Assembly (NCBI GenBank): GCA_014529385.2
Contig: CM043968.1
Location: 29,201,013 to 29,265,012, forward strand
DNA length: 64,000 bases
Direction: 5' to 3'
From: Adiantum capillus-veneris
Taxonomy: Eukaryota > Streptophyta > Polypodiopsida > Polypodiales > Pteridaceae
The translations under genes were made by a program, and so were the position numbers. Shown piece after piece: positions 22,824-34,543 of the stretch. Below the pieces are notes generated by a model, which did no database searches, was not told where the DNA came from, and was given only the letters and a program-made list of their open reading frames with translations. Position 1 is the first letter of the stretch, and each line of letters begins with the position of its first letter.

Positions 22824-25800
22824 CTACCCTACACCTAACTGCCTACGAAAATGCGCAAAGCTCTCTGAGGGAAGTCCTTTTGTAAGTAGATCAGCAGGAT
22901 TTTCTGTGGTGTGAACTTTGACAAGCTGAAGTTGCTTATCCTCGAGCATTTCCCTGATGAAATGATACTTCACATCCACATGCTTTGTCTTTGAGTGATA
23001 AACTGGATTGCGAGCCAATTGTATAGCACTTTGACTATCACAATATAACACAGGCATCTCTTCTTTTGATTTCCAAATCTGTTACTAGTCGATTAAGCCA
23101 AATTGATTCTTTGCATGCCTCTGATGCTCCAACATATTCAGCCTCTGTAGTAGACTAAGTAACACAATCTTGTAATCTAGAACGCCATGATACTGCTCCA
23201 CCAGCCAATGTAAAGACATACCTTGACGTAGACCTTTGGTTGTCTAAGTCACCTGCATAATCTGAGTCTATAAAACCCTTTACACTTAGCTCCTGACTCC
23301 CATAGCATATATGCATACTCTTTGTAGCTTTCAGGTATCTCAATATTCCTTTCACTGCCTCCCAATGTTTCTTGCCTGGGTTTGACATGTATCGACTTAC
23401 TACTCCCACTGCAAATGCAATGTCTGGGCGGGTAGCAATCATTGCATACATCAAACTACCCACTGCAGACGCATATGGAATCTTATCCATTTCAGCCTGT
23501 TCTTCCTCAGACACGGGACAATCTTGTTTGCTAAGTTTCACATATGGTGGCAATGGAACACTCAGTGCCTTTCCCTTCTCCATATTGAAACGTTGCAAAA
23601 CCTTGTCAATATACTCTGTTTGAGATAACCAAATCAACTTCTTTGATCTGTCTCTCTCAATGCGCATACCAAGGATATGACTTGCCTCACCCATGTCTTT
23701 CATGTCAAACGATTTTGCCATCTTTGACTTCAAAGCTGAAATTTCTTCCAAGTGCTTGCCAGCAATCAACATGTCATCCACATACAAAATAAGGATCAGC
23801 CAACTACCATCCTTAGCCTTCTTTGTATATAGACAGTGATCGAACTCACTACGTTTGTAGCCTTGAGAAAGCATAAACTTGTGGAATTTATGGTACCATG
23901 CCCTCGGTGATTGTTTTAAGCCATAAAGACTCTTTAACAACTGGCATACCCAATCTTCCTTTCCTTTCTCAACAAACCCTTCTGGCTGTTGCATGTAAAT
24001 TTCCACATCTAAATCACCATGCAAGAACGTTGTCTTGACATCCATTTGGTGCAACACCAAATCTAATATGGCAACCAATGCAAGAAAGCATCTCAATGTA
24101 GTCATCTTGACCACCGGAGAGAAGACTTCATCAAAGTCAATGCCTTGTTCTTGCTTCAAGCCCTTGGCAACAAGCCTTGCTTTGTACTTTGGCTGACTAT
24201 CATGAGCGGTGATCTTATACCTGTAAACCCATTTACAAGGTAGAGCCTTTTTGCCCTGTGGTAATTTAACTAGCTTCCATGTCTTATTTTTATGCAGAGC
24301 TGTCATCTCTGACTGCATGGCCAATTGCCAATTCCCAGAGTCCTTCATTTGCACTGCTTCCTTGTAACATGAAGGCTCATTGCAATCAGTCAACATGACA
24401 TAGTTCATAGATGGAACAAACCTATCAGGAGGTCGCGTGACACGTCCAGATCTATGCACAATAGGTGGCTCAAGCTCAGCCACAACCTGTGGTTCTACTC
24501 TATCCTGTCCTTGCTCCTCTTGAGCCCTGACATTTTGTCTTGCACGTGCAGGTCCATCTTCTTGGAAGACAACTCTTCTAATCTCCTCAACCCTCCCTGG
24601 TTTAGAATGATATTTGGATTCATTAAAGTGAACATCATTGTTGTGGACAACCTTTCTGGATTCGGAATCCCAAAGTCTGTACCCCATCTCACCAGAATTA
24701 CCATAGCCTAGAAAGATGCACTTTCTACTCTTTGGCTCAAGTTTGTTCCTAAAATCCTTTGGAACGTGAGTATATGCCTCACAGCCAAAGACTTTGAGAT
24801 GCTTGTATGAGGGCATTTTGCCTGACCATACCATCTCGGGCACTGAATCCTTCTGCAAAACCTTGCTAGGAGATCTATTTACAAGATGAACAGTTGTTGA
24901 TACAGCTTCAGCCCAAAACCCATTTGGCAGTTGTGCATTAGACAACATACTTCTGACCTACTCTTGTATGGTCCTATTCATCCTCTCAACAACACCATTT
25001 TGAGGAGGATTGTAAGGAGCAGTAAGTTCACGTTTTATACCTTTTGACTCACAAAAGTCCTGAAAGGCCTTTGAAACATACTCTCCACCATTGTCAGTGC
25101 GTAAGCATTTAAGCTTCTTGCCACTCTGATTCTCCACAAGTGTCACAAACGTTTTGAAAACACTAAACGCTTCATCCTTGTGCTTGAGAAAGTAAACCCA
25201 TACTTTCCTCGAGTAATCATCTATAAATGTCATAAAGTAAGAAGCTCCCCCTAGAGATAGGTTAAGCATAGGTCCACACAAATCACTATGAACAAGTGCC
25301 AACTGTGTTGCTTCTATGCTTATGTGGCTGCTGTGTTTGCGTACCATACAGACAATGTTCACAGAATTCAAAATCATTAAATGAAAAGCCAGGCAAATAA
25401 CCAGAACGAGACAAGATTTCCATTCCCTTCTTGGACATATGTCCTAACCGGCTATGCCACAAACAAACGTTCGGCTGCTCGGTTACATTGATTACATTTT
25501 TAGAGACATTTGATACATAAATCATGTAAAGTCCTCCAGAATTTACTCCATGTGCTACTGTCATAGAACCCTTGGATATCTTCCACATGTTCTGTCCAAA
25601 AGTGGTGACATAGCCAGCATCATCAAGTAAACCTGTGCTGATCAAGCTCTTTGTAATTGCGGGAACATGTCTCACATTCTTCAGCGTAAAAGAAGAGCCA
25701 TTCTGAAACTTCAATTGAACATCTCCAACACCTAAGATCTCACATGTCTACCCATTGCCTAGCCGAACATGATCTTTAGTGGTCACATAAGAGGTAAACC

Positions 25801-26794
25801 ACTCCTTGTTTGGAGACACATGAAGTGATGCCCCTGAGTCTATAATCCAGTCACTCAGTGCATTTCCATCAGATGCTGTAAGAAGAGCTGAGTCCATTGT
25901 ATTCTTCAAGAAGTAGATGTCTCCTGACACTAGACTGCCATCCTCTGCAACAGTGTTTGTCACATTTATTTCTTGGATCTTCACTGAGGACTTGTTCTTC
26001 TCACCATGGTCTTCAGATTTCTCTTTGCCTTTTTCTGCTTTCCATTCTCTGCAGTCTCTTTTCATGTGACCCTTCTTGCCACAATGGTAGCATTCTATGT
26101 CACTCTTGCCTTTAGCACTGCGGGACTTGCTACGAGACTGATTCCTCTTTCCACCTTTGTACTTTTCTTTGGTCCTTCCCCTGACAACTAAGGCTGTTCC
26201 TTTGCCTTTGTCCATTGTCTTTCTATTGGTTTCTTCAGTAAGCAGACTTCCTTCTACACCTGCTATGTTCAAACCATCTGGAGGTGCAGAATTACTCAAA
26301 GCTGTGCGAAAAGTGTCCCAACTTTACGGCAATGTGATCAACAGGAACATAGCTCTAACAGGTTCATCAAACTTGACACCTTGAGCTGACAACTGACTGT
26401 AGATTGTGTTGAATTCATTCAAATGATTGGACATAGGTGTCCCTTCTTTCATCTTCAAGTCAACAAGCTTCTTAAGCCAGTATACCTTTGAAGCTGCACT
26501 CTGCTTCTCATAAAGATCACTCAGCTTTAACCATGCTTGATAAGCCGACATCTCGTCTGCTACATTGAAGTAAACGCTTTCTGCCAAAGTCATCATAATG
26601 GTAGAAAGTGCCAATTCATCCATTTCTCTCCATTCATCTTCGTCCATATCTTCTGGTTTTATCCCCTTGAGCTTTATAGGTTTTATCTGCTTCTTTTGTA
26701 CCAACACGTGCCAAATCTGCTTCTTCCACAATGGGAAATTGGTTCCATCCAGCTTCTTGATATTGTAAAGAGCAGTGTCTTGTGATCCAGCCAT
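22824..26794 (-). pseudogene. C1 copia Gag-Pol polyprotein, lightly damaged
   Basis: Start at 26794 (MAGSQDTALYNIKKLDGTNF). Order: gag with knuckle CYHCGKKGHMKRDC; protease IIDSGASLHVS; pre-integrase and integrase (HSDLCGPM, DNGGEY, NGVVERMNRT); RT with YVDDMLIAGK; RNase H with DSDYAGD, ending TKHVDVKYHFIR and LTKGLP. Lesions: a stop after LLITLP (about 26323, GAA to TAA), a stop after LGNG (about 25747, CAG to TAG), a frameshift near 25300 shared with C2, a stop after NRTIQE (about 24957, AAG to TAG), a stop after LQDCVT (23154), and a 1-base insertion near 23062. The family makes its own capsid, protease, integrase and RT. The TNT1/Tork-like lineage is an inference. Confidence 0.9.
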
Positions 26795-27866
26795 AGCTAC
26801 GCTTCACAGTAGTTTACTTTTCTGGGAAAAATTCGGTAGAGTTTCCCCTGTAAACTGACCTCTGAACCAATATCAACCTGTCAAATGAACCAAGAAAGCT
26901 TCAGATTCTGCAGAATTTTTGGCAGAGTCTCCTTTGTAAAATGGCTCTGGTGTACTAAAAACAGACCAAAAAACAACTCAAAAAACACTGTCTCTCTGAC
27001 ACTGTAAGCTGTGGGTAAACCTGTCCTGTCTCTGACTGTCCTGTCACTGTCCTGTAAGCATAGACTGCGACAATGCCTCAACGGCAGTAAAGCAAAGATG
27101 CAATCCCAACTATCTAACTCACAGTCAATACATCCTAGCTGCCTATCTAAGGGTGCTCGAGGGATCGCTCCCAGACCTGTATCACCAAAAGGATCTCAAC
27201 ATTCGAGAATCCCCCAGCTCAATAAAACCTCACTCGACCTTCAACAAAGGCTGCAGTAAATCTGACAGTACATAGACTTCCCACAAAGTCATACGTCCAC
27301 AAATTTCCCACTGTATGCTGTAACCGCTGCGGCGGTTGTTTGCTGTGTGACTCACAGCCAGCAAACCCTCAACAGACATACATCATCTCTGATAATACAT
27401 CCCATGTGGAGGTACCTGCAATGTCAGGATGAAATCTGGAATATCAAGCAGCAAACACAAGCTACCTGATGAACTAGTGGATGTCGCCTACAGTCTGTGT
27501 GTAGATGCGCCCGTGTCGTATGTGACACGCCTCCAAGAACTGTGAGCCGTCCTTCGATGTGTAGACAACCACAAATCAGCACTCTAGGAGTGTCGATATC
27601 CTCAGCACCTGTAGTCGTAGGCCGAAAACCCCAAATTTGCAGAGTCGAATCTGCACCCGTCGAGACCACGTAGTCGAAAATGGCCTGCGCAGGACTTTGT
27701 CAAAGCCGAACGGTGACCGAGATGACCTCAGATTGAAATTCTGACAACACCAATCCCTTTGGGCTCTCCCACGAGATTTGGGGCCGTGTCTTCGCCTTTC
27801 GAATTTCACTCCAATCTGAGCTGGTGACTCTAGCCTCCTGCAGCGCTGCCCCGAGCCTCGATATGA
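26795..27866 (-). other. C1 untranslated leader
   Basis: About 1.07 kb between the primer site and the gag start. It contains an ORF (27424-27669) whose product matches that of the C2 ORF 46145-46453 over about 80 residues (TLQIWGF, GAEDIDTPRVLICGCLHIEG). Whether it is translated is unknown. Confidence 0.7.
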
Positions 27867-27878
27867 GCTCTGATACCA
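27867..27878 (-). promoter_or_regulatory. C1 primer-binding site
   Basis: TGGTATCAGAGC on the minus strand, two bases from the 5' LTR end; complementary to initiator tRNA-Met. Confidence 0.93.
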
Positions 27879-27880
27879 GT

Positions 27881-28074
27881 TGAAGGAGTACGAGCGGAAG
27901 TGTGACGCGAGAGAGAGAGTGCAAGAAGAAGAGCACGACGATATGGTGAACTCTCTCTACTGTAATGTGTAGAGCATAGTGAGTTCTTATTAGGTTTTAA
28001 CAAAAGAATATGGGTACATACCTGGCGGCCTGCCCACTTACCTGGGCGACCACATTGGGCTTTATACCCCAACA
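27881..28074 (-). repeat. C1 5' LTR
   Basis: 194 bp. Differs from the 3' LTR by a few substitutions and a 2-base change in a GA run. Confidence 0.93.
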
Positions 28075-28302
28075 TGTAGGGTCTCTTTTTGACTCAAGCA
28101 TCTTACCCCCCATGTATAGGAAGCTTCTCAAGCAACTTCCTCATTAAGTGTGTAGGGTCTCTTTTTGACTCAAGCATCTTACCCCCCATGCATAGGAAGC
28201 TTCTCAAGCAACTTCCTCATTAAGTGTGTAGGGTCTTTTTTGACTCAAGCATCTTACCCCCCATGCATAGGAAGCTTCTCAAGCAACTTCCTCATTAAGT
28301 GT
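28075..28302. repeat. 76-bp minisatellite in B2 3' LTR
   Basis: Three near-identical units (TAGGGTCT begins near 28076, 28152 and 28228). A further partial unit lies on the far side of C1 (22500-22542). C1 is inserted at the boundary of a unit. Confidence 0.9.
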
Positions 28303-28353
28303 GACAAGTACCTCAAGTACCTTAGTCATCAAGCATGACAAGCACCTTAGATG

Positions 28354-28512
28354 GAGTTCCCACCTCAAGCTCAACCCTAGCTTGCTTAAGTTCAAAGGCA
28401 GGTGTAGTTCAGGTTCCCACCTCAAGCACAGCCCTAGCTTGCTTAAGGTCAAAGACAAGTTTAGGTTGGGTTCCCACCTCAAGCTCAGCCCTATCTTGCT
28501 TAAGTTCAAAGG
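28354..28512. repeat. 58-bp-type tandem repeat in B2 3' LTR
   Basis: Three copies of a unit starting GTTCCCACCTCAAGC and containing CCCTAGCTTGCTTAAG. The B2 5' LTR has the same three units (about 51669-51830); the B1 LTRs have one. Confidence 0.85.
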
Positions 28513-28763
28513 ACTTCTAACACTAACCATTGGAGGTCTTTAATGAAGCTAACCCTAAGGTCTTTTAAGCTCCATTAGATAACCTTGCTCTTTGACAGAC
28601 CATCTCTTATTTGGGCCCCTTGACCATTGGCCCCGTGTTGAGATAGATCCGTAAGCACATGTCTATATTCTAACCCTTGTTCCCGTTTATTATCCCACAT
28701 TAAATGATTAGTTTAATATGAGAAAATCATTTGGGTTGGTTAGATATTAGATATTTGATGACA

Positions 28764-29118
28764 TTACCTCTCTCTTGAAATCATAATTGTCCTCGACTAT
28801 GAGGTAAAAGAGATAAAGTCATAGTCATTAGTCAATTTGCCTTAGCGGGTAGAGGATCCCTTTTTACCCTACGACATCATTCCAAGATGGATGACTAATC
28901 CATTTGGTGCTTGGGAGATATAGTTGCAGCAAGCATGTCTGCTCTTTAGTCCATTTCATCTTCCCAAGTAGAGTGACAAATTCTACATGGTGTTTGAGAG
29001 ACGTCGTCATCCCAAACATGATTCTTAGTATGCATACTAGTTAAATTTGTGCACAATAAAGAGAGAACTAGTCTTATAAGAAAAAACATTGATCATTAAA
29101 AGAAACATGTACATTTGC
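28764..29118 (-). other. B2 3' untranslated region with polypurine tract
   Basis: Directly next to the 3' LTR the minus strand reads CAAGAGAGAGGTAA (28764-28777), a good polypurine tract. The rest is noncoding and matches 12391-12755 of B1. Confidence 0.7.
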
Positions 29119-29730
29119 TTACTCTAATGTAGCATGGTAAGCATTGACAAGGTTCATACTATCCTTAAGCTGGATTCCTTGCATCCATCTAGCATCTTCA
29201 AAAGGATAATTTTTGAACTTAATAAGATACCGTCGGATAATCTTACCATGTCGTAGTACCTTGTCTTCATGCCGAAGGATAGCTTCGGGTTGTAGTACCT
29301 CTTCTTGATCTTCGAATTCGGAAGGGTCTTCAATTTGGTTCATTTGGAGGCTCTCCTTTGTAGGGCTTGAGTAGGCTCACATGAAACGCATTGTGTATGA
29401 GCCAATGGTTAGGCAACTTGAGTTGATAAGCCACCTCATTGATTGGCTTCAAATTTTGAAAAGGACCATAGTATCTTTTTGTTAGTTTAGCATAATACTT
29501 TTGATGGCCCATAGGATTTTTGCCCGTCGTTTGCCTCAATCGAGCCTTAGGAAACTTAAGTAAGACCCAATCATTTTCTTTGAACTTAAGGCCCTTATTT
29601 GCTTGTCAGCAGCATCTTTTTGCCTTAGTTGGGAGATGGATATAGCCTCTTTAATCTTTTGAAAAGATGCTTGTAGGTCATGGCTATACTCATCGGCAGC
29701 GAAGATCTTCCCATGTACTTTAAGTAGCAA
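29119..29730 (-). pseudogene. B2 integrase C-terminus and chromodomain
   Basis: ORF 29536-29730 carries LLKVHGKIFAADEYSHDLQ. ORF 29330-29539 carries the GPY/F module (LTKRYYGPFQNLKPI, VAYQLKLP, NAFHVSLLKPYKG). ORF 29119-29343 reads EAILRHEDKVLRHGKI then RRYLIKFKNYPFEDARWM, a chromodomain. Chromodomains at the integrase end define chromoviruses and are thought to steer integration to particular chromatin. Frames are shifted between ORFs. Confidence 0.85.
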
Positions 29731-30326
29731 GGGACTTTTAGGTCTTCCCTCTATGATTTTAAAAGGTTCTTTTTTCGTAGAAGTATGGATAGTATTATTA
29801 TACGTATACTTTACAAGAGGTAAGTACTTTTCCCATTGTGAGTGTTGATATACTTCTGTAAGATAGGTCTTTAGTAGATCAAGAATCGTAAGATTGGCTA
29901 TCTCACTTTGGCCATCTGTTTGTGGGTGATAGGCCGAAGAGAATTCAATCTTGTACCTAGATTTTTGAAGAGACCTTTCGAGAAATTACTGGTCATTCTA
30001 GGATCTCTATCTGACATGATGGATGTTGGAAATCCATGGTGTTTGAAAATCTGTGATATAAAGAGAGTTGACATTTGGTGTGCCTTAATAGTCTTCTTGA
30101 TAGGAATAAAGTGTCCTTGCTTGCTAAACCTGTCGACTATTGTCCATATTCCCGTATCCCCATGGATAGATTTGGGTAATCCAAAGATAAAATCCATGGA
30201 TATACTCTCCCATGGTGAATTAGGAATTGGCAATGGCTGGAGTAATCCAGGTTGCTTCCCTCTATCATACTTGGTCTTTTGGCATACCACACATTTTGAA
30301 ACATACTCTTGTATGTCCACTTTCAT
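29731..30326 (-). pseudogene. B2 integrase catalytic core
   Basis: ORF 29898-30326 has the CVVCQ half of the zinc finger, the first Asp in WESISMDFIFGLP, and the second in IMSDRDPRMTS. The Glu-bearing part (around YHPQTDGQ in relatives) is frameshifted to PITHKQMAKV and continues below 29898 out of frame. Integrase would insert the cDNA; this copy is broken. Confidence 0.85.
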
Positions 30327-30840
30327 GGTAGGCCAAATAAAAGTACGTCTCTACTCCTCGAAGAGTAGGTTGAATGCTTCTATGCCCCGCATAGGGAGGA
30401 GCATGGGATTCATACATGACTTTCACACGAAGGGAGTGGGTAACACATAGCCTATTGCCATGGAGAAGATAACCATCCTGCAAGGTGAATGGTTCCTCTT
30501 TCTTCCCCAAAGCAAGGGCTGACATTATATCTTTAAAGTCAAGGTTATTAGCATACTCATTTATCATAGAAGATAGATCATTGTGAGTTGCTATTGACAC
30601 AACATTAACTTTTGGTCATCATGAAAGTGCATCAACCACTTGATTGTGCTTACCAGCAATGTGAGCAATGTGTAAATTAAATTATGAAAGAAAATTTTCC
30701 CACCTCATTTGTTTGTCAGATAGCTTTGTTTGCATCATGAAGTACTTGAGACTTTGATGGTCTGTTCGTAAAATGAATGGAGTCCCCAATAGATAGTGCT
30801 TCCATGTGTCTAGGGCATGTAGAACAGCTAACAGCTCTTT
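30265..30840 (-). pseudogene. B2 RNase H tail and linker
   Basis: ORF 30265-30600 reads MSIATHNDLSSMINEYANNL and EPFTLQDGYLLHGNRLCV, parallel to B0 10107-10493. The HxVGKHNQV region lies above 30600, interrupted by a stop. It overlaps the integrase ORF in another frame, a sign of frameshift rather than true overlap. Confidence 0.7.
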
Positions 30841-30841
30841 C

Positions 30842-31278
30842 TCATAAATGCCTAATAGACCCGCTCATCCGTGTTGAGCCTTCGGCTCTCATATGCAATG
30901 GCATGCCCTTCTTGGAGTAGATGATGATATCATCAAAGAACACTCCAGTGAATTTGTGGTAGGCTCTAAAAATTTTCTCCATTAATCGATTGAATGTAGC
31001 TAGTGCATTGGTCAAGCCAAAAGGCATGACTAGATATTCATAAAGGCCAAACGTTGTACGAAACACTGTCTTTAGGATATCTTCATTCACTATCCTTATT
31101 TGATGGTAGCCACTTTTAAGGTCAATCCTATTGAAGTAGGTAGAGCCTTGTAGCTTATCAAATTTTTTATAGTGATATGGTTTAGTGTGCGATAGTCCAC
31201 ACACATGCGGTTTGTACCATCTTTCTTTTGCACTAAAAGGACTGGAGAGCAAAAGGGAGAGGAGCTAGGCCTCACCAT
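30842..31278 (-). pseudogene. B2 reverse transcriptase with thumb/RNase H deletion
   Basis: Contains [35 protein letters not shown] (motif A), [16 protein letters not shown] and [11 protein letters not shown] (YxDD changed to FFDD). Immediately after YSK the sequence jumps to the RNase H segment (GHAIAYES in another frame), so the thumb, the connection and the first RNase H Asp are missing. Confidence 0.8.
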
Positions 31279-32031
31279 TCATTTGTCTACCAATTCTTGT
31301 ACTTGCCTCATGATCTCCTCTTGTTGAGCTTGTGAAACTCGATAGGGAGGTTTGTTAGGCGGTGAGCTTCTTGATAGGAGCTCAATTCGATGGTCATCAT
31401 TCCCTTCTTTTGGAGGTAAGTCCATAGGGATATCATCCATGAACACATCTTGAAATCCTTTTAGAAAGTTAGACGAGAGAGGTGATCCTTTGCAATGAGT
31501 ATCCTCTTTTGGAGCTTCGATAGTGGAAGCTCTAGGAGTCTCATTGCGAGCATTTCTTTTGGAGCAAGAACGATAGACATTTCCTTGCTCCCCACACTTA
31601 AAACATTTGTGATCCTTGCAAAAAGTTTCAAGCTCTTCAGGAGAGAGTTTATTTTTACCTTTGTAAACTCCTTTCTCCTTGGACCGATTGTTGTTGTTGT
31701 TGTTGGAATGGCCGTGGGAAAAATTTTGGGCATTAATTCCCTTTGCATCACTTTTGTCTTTATTTTCCATGTGTTTGACATTCCGTCTAACCCCTTGTTG
31801 GAAATTGATACGTGAAGCAACCATGGTATGGTGGATTACTTCGCTGATAGAGTCAGGCCGTTGATACTCGGCCATCTCTTCAGGTAATCCCGCACAAAAT
31901 TGTTGTTTTTGCTCAGCAAAGTCTATCTTTTGAAAGACAGTAGCCTTGAGATGTAAATCCCAAAACTTGTCCACATATTTGTGGATATAGTCATGAGAGA
32001 GAAGCCTTAAACTCCGCCATTCGGTGAGCAC
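31279..32031 (-). pseudogene. B2 Gag C-terminus fused in frame to RT N-terminus; protease deleted
   Basis: A single open frame of 250 codons runs from gag core (LRLLSHDYIHKYVDKFWDLH, FAEQKQQFCAGLPEEM) through knuckle CFKCGEQGNVYRSC (His changed to Asn) and EAPKEDTHCKGSPLS, then directly into NFLKGFQDVFMDDIP and LSRSSPPNKPPYR of the RT N-terminus. B0 and B1 have a protease of roughly 430-450 bp at this point. The junction is near 31475. Without the protease the polyprotein could not self-process. Confidence 0.85.
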
Positions 32032-33496
32032 TTTGTCCTTTGCATCGCTTCATGATGGAACTCGTAGAGTTTTCCATGTATTATTAGCTTCGCCATTGCC
32101 GCGAAGGCTAGCCCACCATTGACGAGCCGATTTTTGGAAGTGCATAGCTACATGACGTAGCTTGGAGGACTCCGTGAAGCCCTCGTCTCCAAAGGCCGCA
32201 TCAAATTGTTGTATGAAGGCCAATACTTTGTCGGTAGCACCAAAGGTGCCATCATAGGTGAGAAAAGAGATACTCTTTCCTCCCTCTTTGAACTTCTTGA
32301 GCTTTTGTGACCTTCGCCATGCAAGGTAAGATTTGCGATTTCCTCCCCTCTTATATTCTCTAGGAGAATAGCCATAGCTCTCATCGATAGAGGAGGAAGG
32401 TGAAGAAGAAGGAGAAGAGGGTGACCTCTTTCTTGCTCTTTTCTTCCTTGGTTTCCTTTCTTTCCTTTTGGAGTGACAAGGAGAAGGACTATGGGTTAAC
32501 TGTTTCTTCTTGGGAGGAGTTGGCGATCTTTTAGTCCGCCTTCTTCGTGGAGCCACATCTTCGGAGGAATTTAGGGATTCATTGCTTTCTTGATCTTTGG
32601 ATTCCTCCTCTCGTATGGGAGAGAGTGTTCTTTTGGGAATCTCTTCAAGAGGCCTCGTAAGCTCTCTCTCCTCTTGGAGAGGAAAGGAAATCCCATAAGC
32701 ACAAAGTTGTTGAGTAACTTCGGCTTGCAAAGTGGGGTTGCCCATAGCTTGTTGCAACCTAGTGAGAAGATAATTAAAAATAAACATGGGGGACATCGTC
32801 ATTGGCACCTTAATGTGCAAAATTAAAGTTGTCAATGTTCATTCTTGTAAGGTCTCCAACCCTGAGCTAAAAGAGCAGCATTGTACCATGAAAAGATCAT
32901 AATGAAAAAAGTTACTATTTTTAGCAGTTTTCCAAATTCTGTTAGTGCCCTGATGTTCAGAATGTTATAAAGCTTCAAAATGTGAATTAAAATAATTTTT
33001 GTAAAAAATTTCAAAAAATAGTAAGTTTTTGGTCACCCAACCCGTCCAGTTTAGACCGTCTCGAAAAACTGCATCGGTACCCCGAAATTTGAAAAAATGC
33101 ATTTTTGGACCAAAGGGCTGCTAAATATGGCAGGTACTCGGACCAGTACACCTTAGTTAGAGCTTAGTAAAGCAATTTACAGCATCAAATTCCGACTCGT
33201 ATGGGCCGTTTTAGCCTAAAACCAATTTTTCCTCAAGTTGTGCGGGGAGGCACGGGGCTCGAGGCTGTGTGGGAGTAGGTTCCAGGCCACTTTGAGCCAG
33301 CTTTAGCAGCTAGGGGGCGCCCTCTTGTCTTGTGGGAGTTGTAGGAGAGTTTCCAAGCTAGAGAGTGGGTGTGAGATCCAGTTAAACTAGTTAATTGGAC
33401 ACTTGGTGGGAAGGTAACTAGACTTGCCAATGCATGGAGTGAGTGCTCACTCAGATGCTTATAGCAGCTAGGTTCGATTTTCAGCCTTGAGGAGCC

Positions 33497-33504
33497 TATT
33501 TAAA
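33497..33504 (+). promoter_or_regulatory. TATA-like box of G 5' LTR
   Basis: TATTTAAA in the context GAGCCTATTTAAAGGTG. It is conserved in the 3' LTR, where it is duplicated. Position, about 650 bp into the LTR, is plausible for a U3/R boundary. Confidence 0.55.
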
Positions 33505-34402
33505 GGTGTGCTCCACAAACATGCTCACACACACACCAAGTACACACACACACCTACACACACACCTTGGGGAGGTGCTGCCGGCACACACAATTTTTGA
33601 AGGAGAAGCAAAGGAGGGAAGTGCTGCCGGATTCTTGTCTTGAGAACTCATTTGGATCAGAAAATCGAGAGGATTTTCAGCCCCTAATCACGGTAATCAT
33701 GATTTAATTTATGCTCTTCTGTAGTTCTCTTCATCATTTTCTTAATTCCTCGTCTACTATGCTTAATCCTAGCTATAATTCCCAATAGCTGCTCTCTAAT
33801 TGTCCATATCTATATTCCACTACATAATCATCATCCAATAGCTAATTATGCAGCCATTCATCACTCTTAATCAATGATTAATACATGATTAGAAGAGATT
33901 TCTCTCTCTAGGCAGCATAGTTATTAATTGTCAAGACGGTAATGATGTAGATTTTGCTCAAATTTATTCTTTTCCCACATAATATTGTTGTAACTAAGTT
34001 AGATTCAATTTTCTCATACATTAAGATGTGATTAAGGCAAAACTAATCCATCATTAAGCCACTAAGAAGAGAATTTTCTCTCACCTATGCATGCGGTAAT
34101 TCTGCATCTTTCTAATTGCACTGGGAAAGTGATTGAGCTTGCTTAATTCATCTTTCTTGTAATTTGATTAGTAAAATTCTGAAATTCTTAATCATCTAAG
34201 CCAAGTGATTAACTTTAAAGCCGGTTCCCATGGGACAAGTAAAGTATTACTCATAAAAATTACTATGTCTCGAAGGGAAAAATATAACCCTCTCGTATAA
34301 GGGGGATTGTTCAATGATTCTAATCTATCATTTGGATTGTTATGATGCTCTCGGACCTTAGCTCTTTTCTTCAAGTTTATCATTTAAAGTAGTGAGTATA
34401 AA

Positions 34403-34543
34403 ATGACCCCGGTTAAGAGAACTCGCTTCGATGGTGCCCACGACCGCGAGGCGGAAACGAGCAATGTGAATGGAAAAGTAAAAGCTCCCATGGACGAACA
34501 AGCACCGGCCATCTCACGAGCCATTGACGAAAAAATGGAAGAG
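34403..34543 (+). CDS. Candidate LTR-encoded first exon (47 codons) of G
   Basis: An ATG at 34403 opens MTPVKRTRFDGAHDRE..., rich in charged residues, and stays open to GAG|GTAGGT at 34543/34544, a good plant splice donor. The homologous positions in solo LTRs D (42046-42207, minus) and 2811-4834 (about 3820-3945, minus) encode a related peptide with a KRTR motif and end at GTGGGT or GTAGGT. In the G 3' LTR the start is ATA and a TAG precedes the donor. The frame may be the start of Gag, joined by splicing to the internal gag across the primer site; this is inference. KRTR could be a nuclear localisation signal. Confidence 0.45.

Larger units (their letters stand above)
22543..28074 (-). mobile_element. 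Copia element C1, complete ends
   Basis: 5532 bp with LTRs 27881-28074 (5') and 22543-22734 (3'), ends TGTTGGGG and TCCTTCA on the coding strand, and perfect 5-bp duplication TGTAG (22538-22542, 28075-28079). Domain order is gag, protease, integrase, RT, RNase H, as in Ty1/copia. The LTRs differ at only a handful of positions, so it is young relative to its host. C2 is a close relative in the opposite orientation. Confidence 0.95.
22383..28763 (-). repeat. B2 3' LTR, truncated and split by copia C1
   Basis: Pieces are 22383-22542 and 28075-28763. The inner end is TTTGATGACA at 28763. At 22383 the LTR joins B0 leader sequence with about 1 kb of LTR absent, which marks a deletion breakpoint. 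Confidence 0.8.

Noticed and set aside
25290-25310. Programmed frameshift in the copia polyprotein
   Set aside because: The site lies between pre-integrase and integrase, not at gag-pol, and I see no clear slippery heptamer; inherited mutation is simpler. Kept as a finding to test.
28075-28512. Regularly spaced repeats that might suggest a CRISPR array
   Set aside because: The repeats are direct tandem units (76 and 58 bp) without unique spacers, and lie in a plant LTR.
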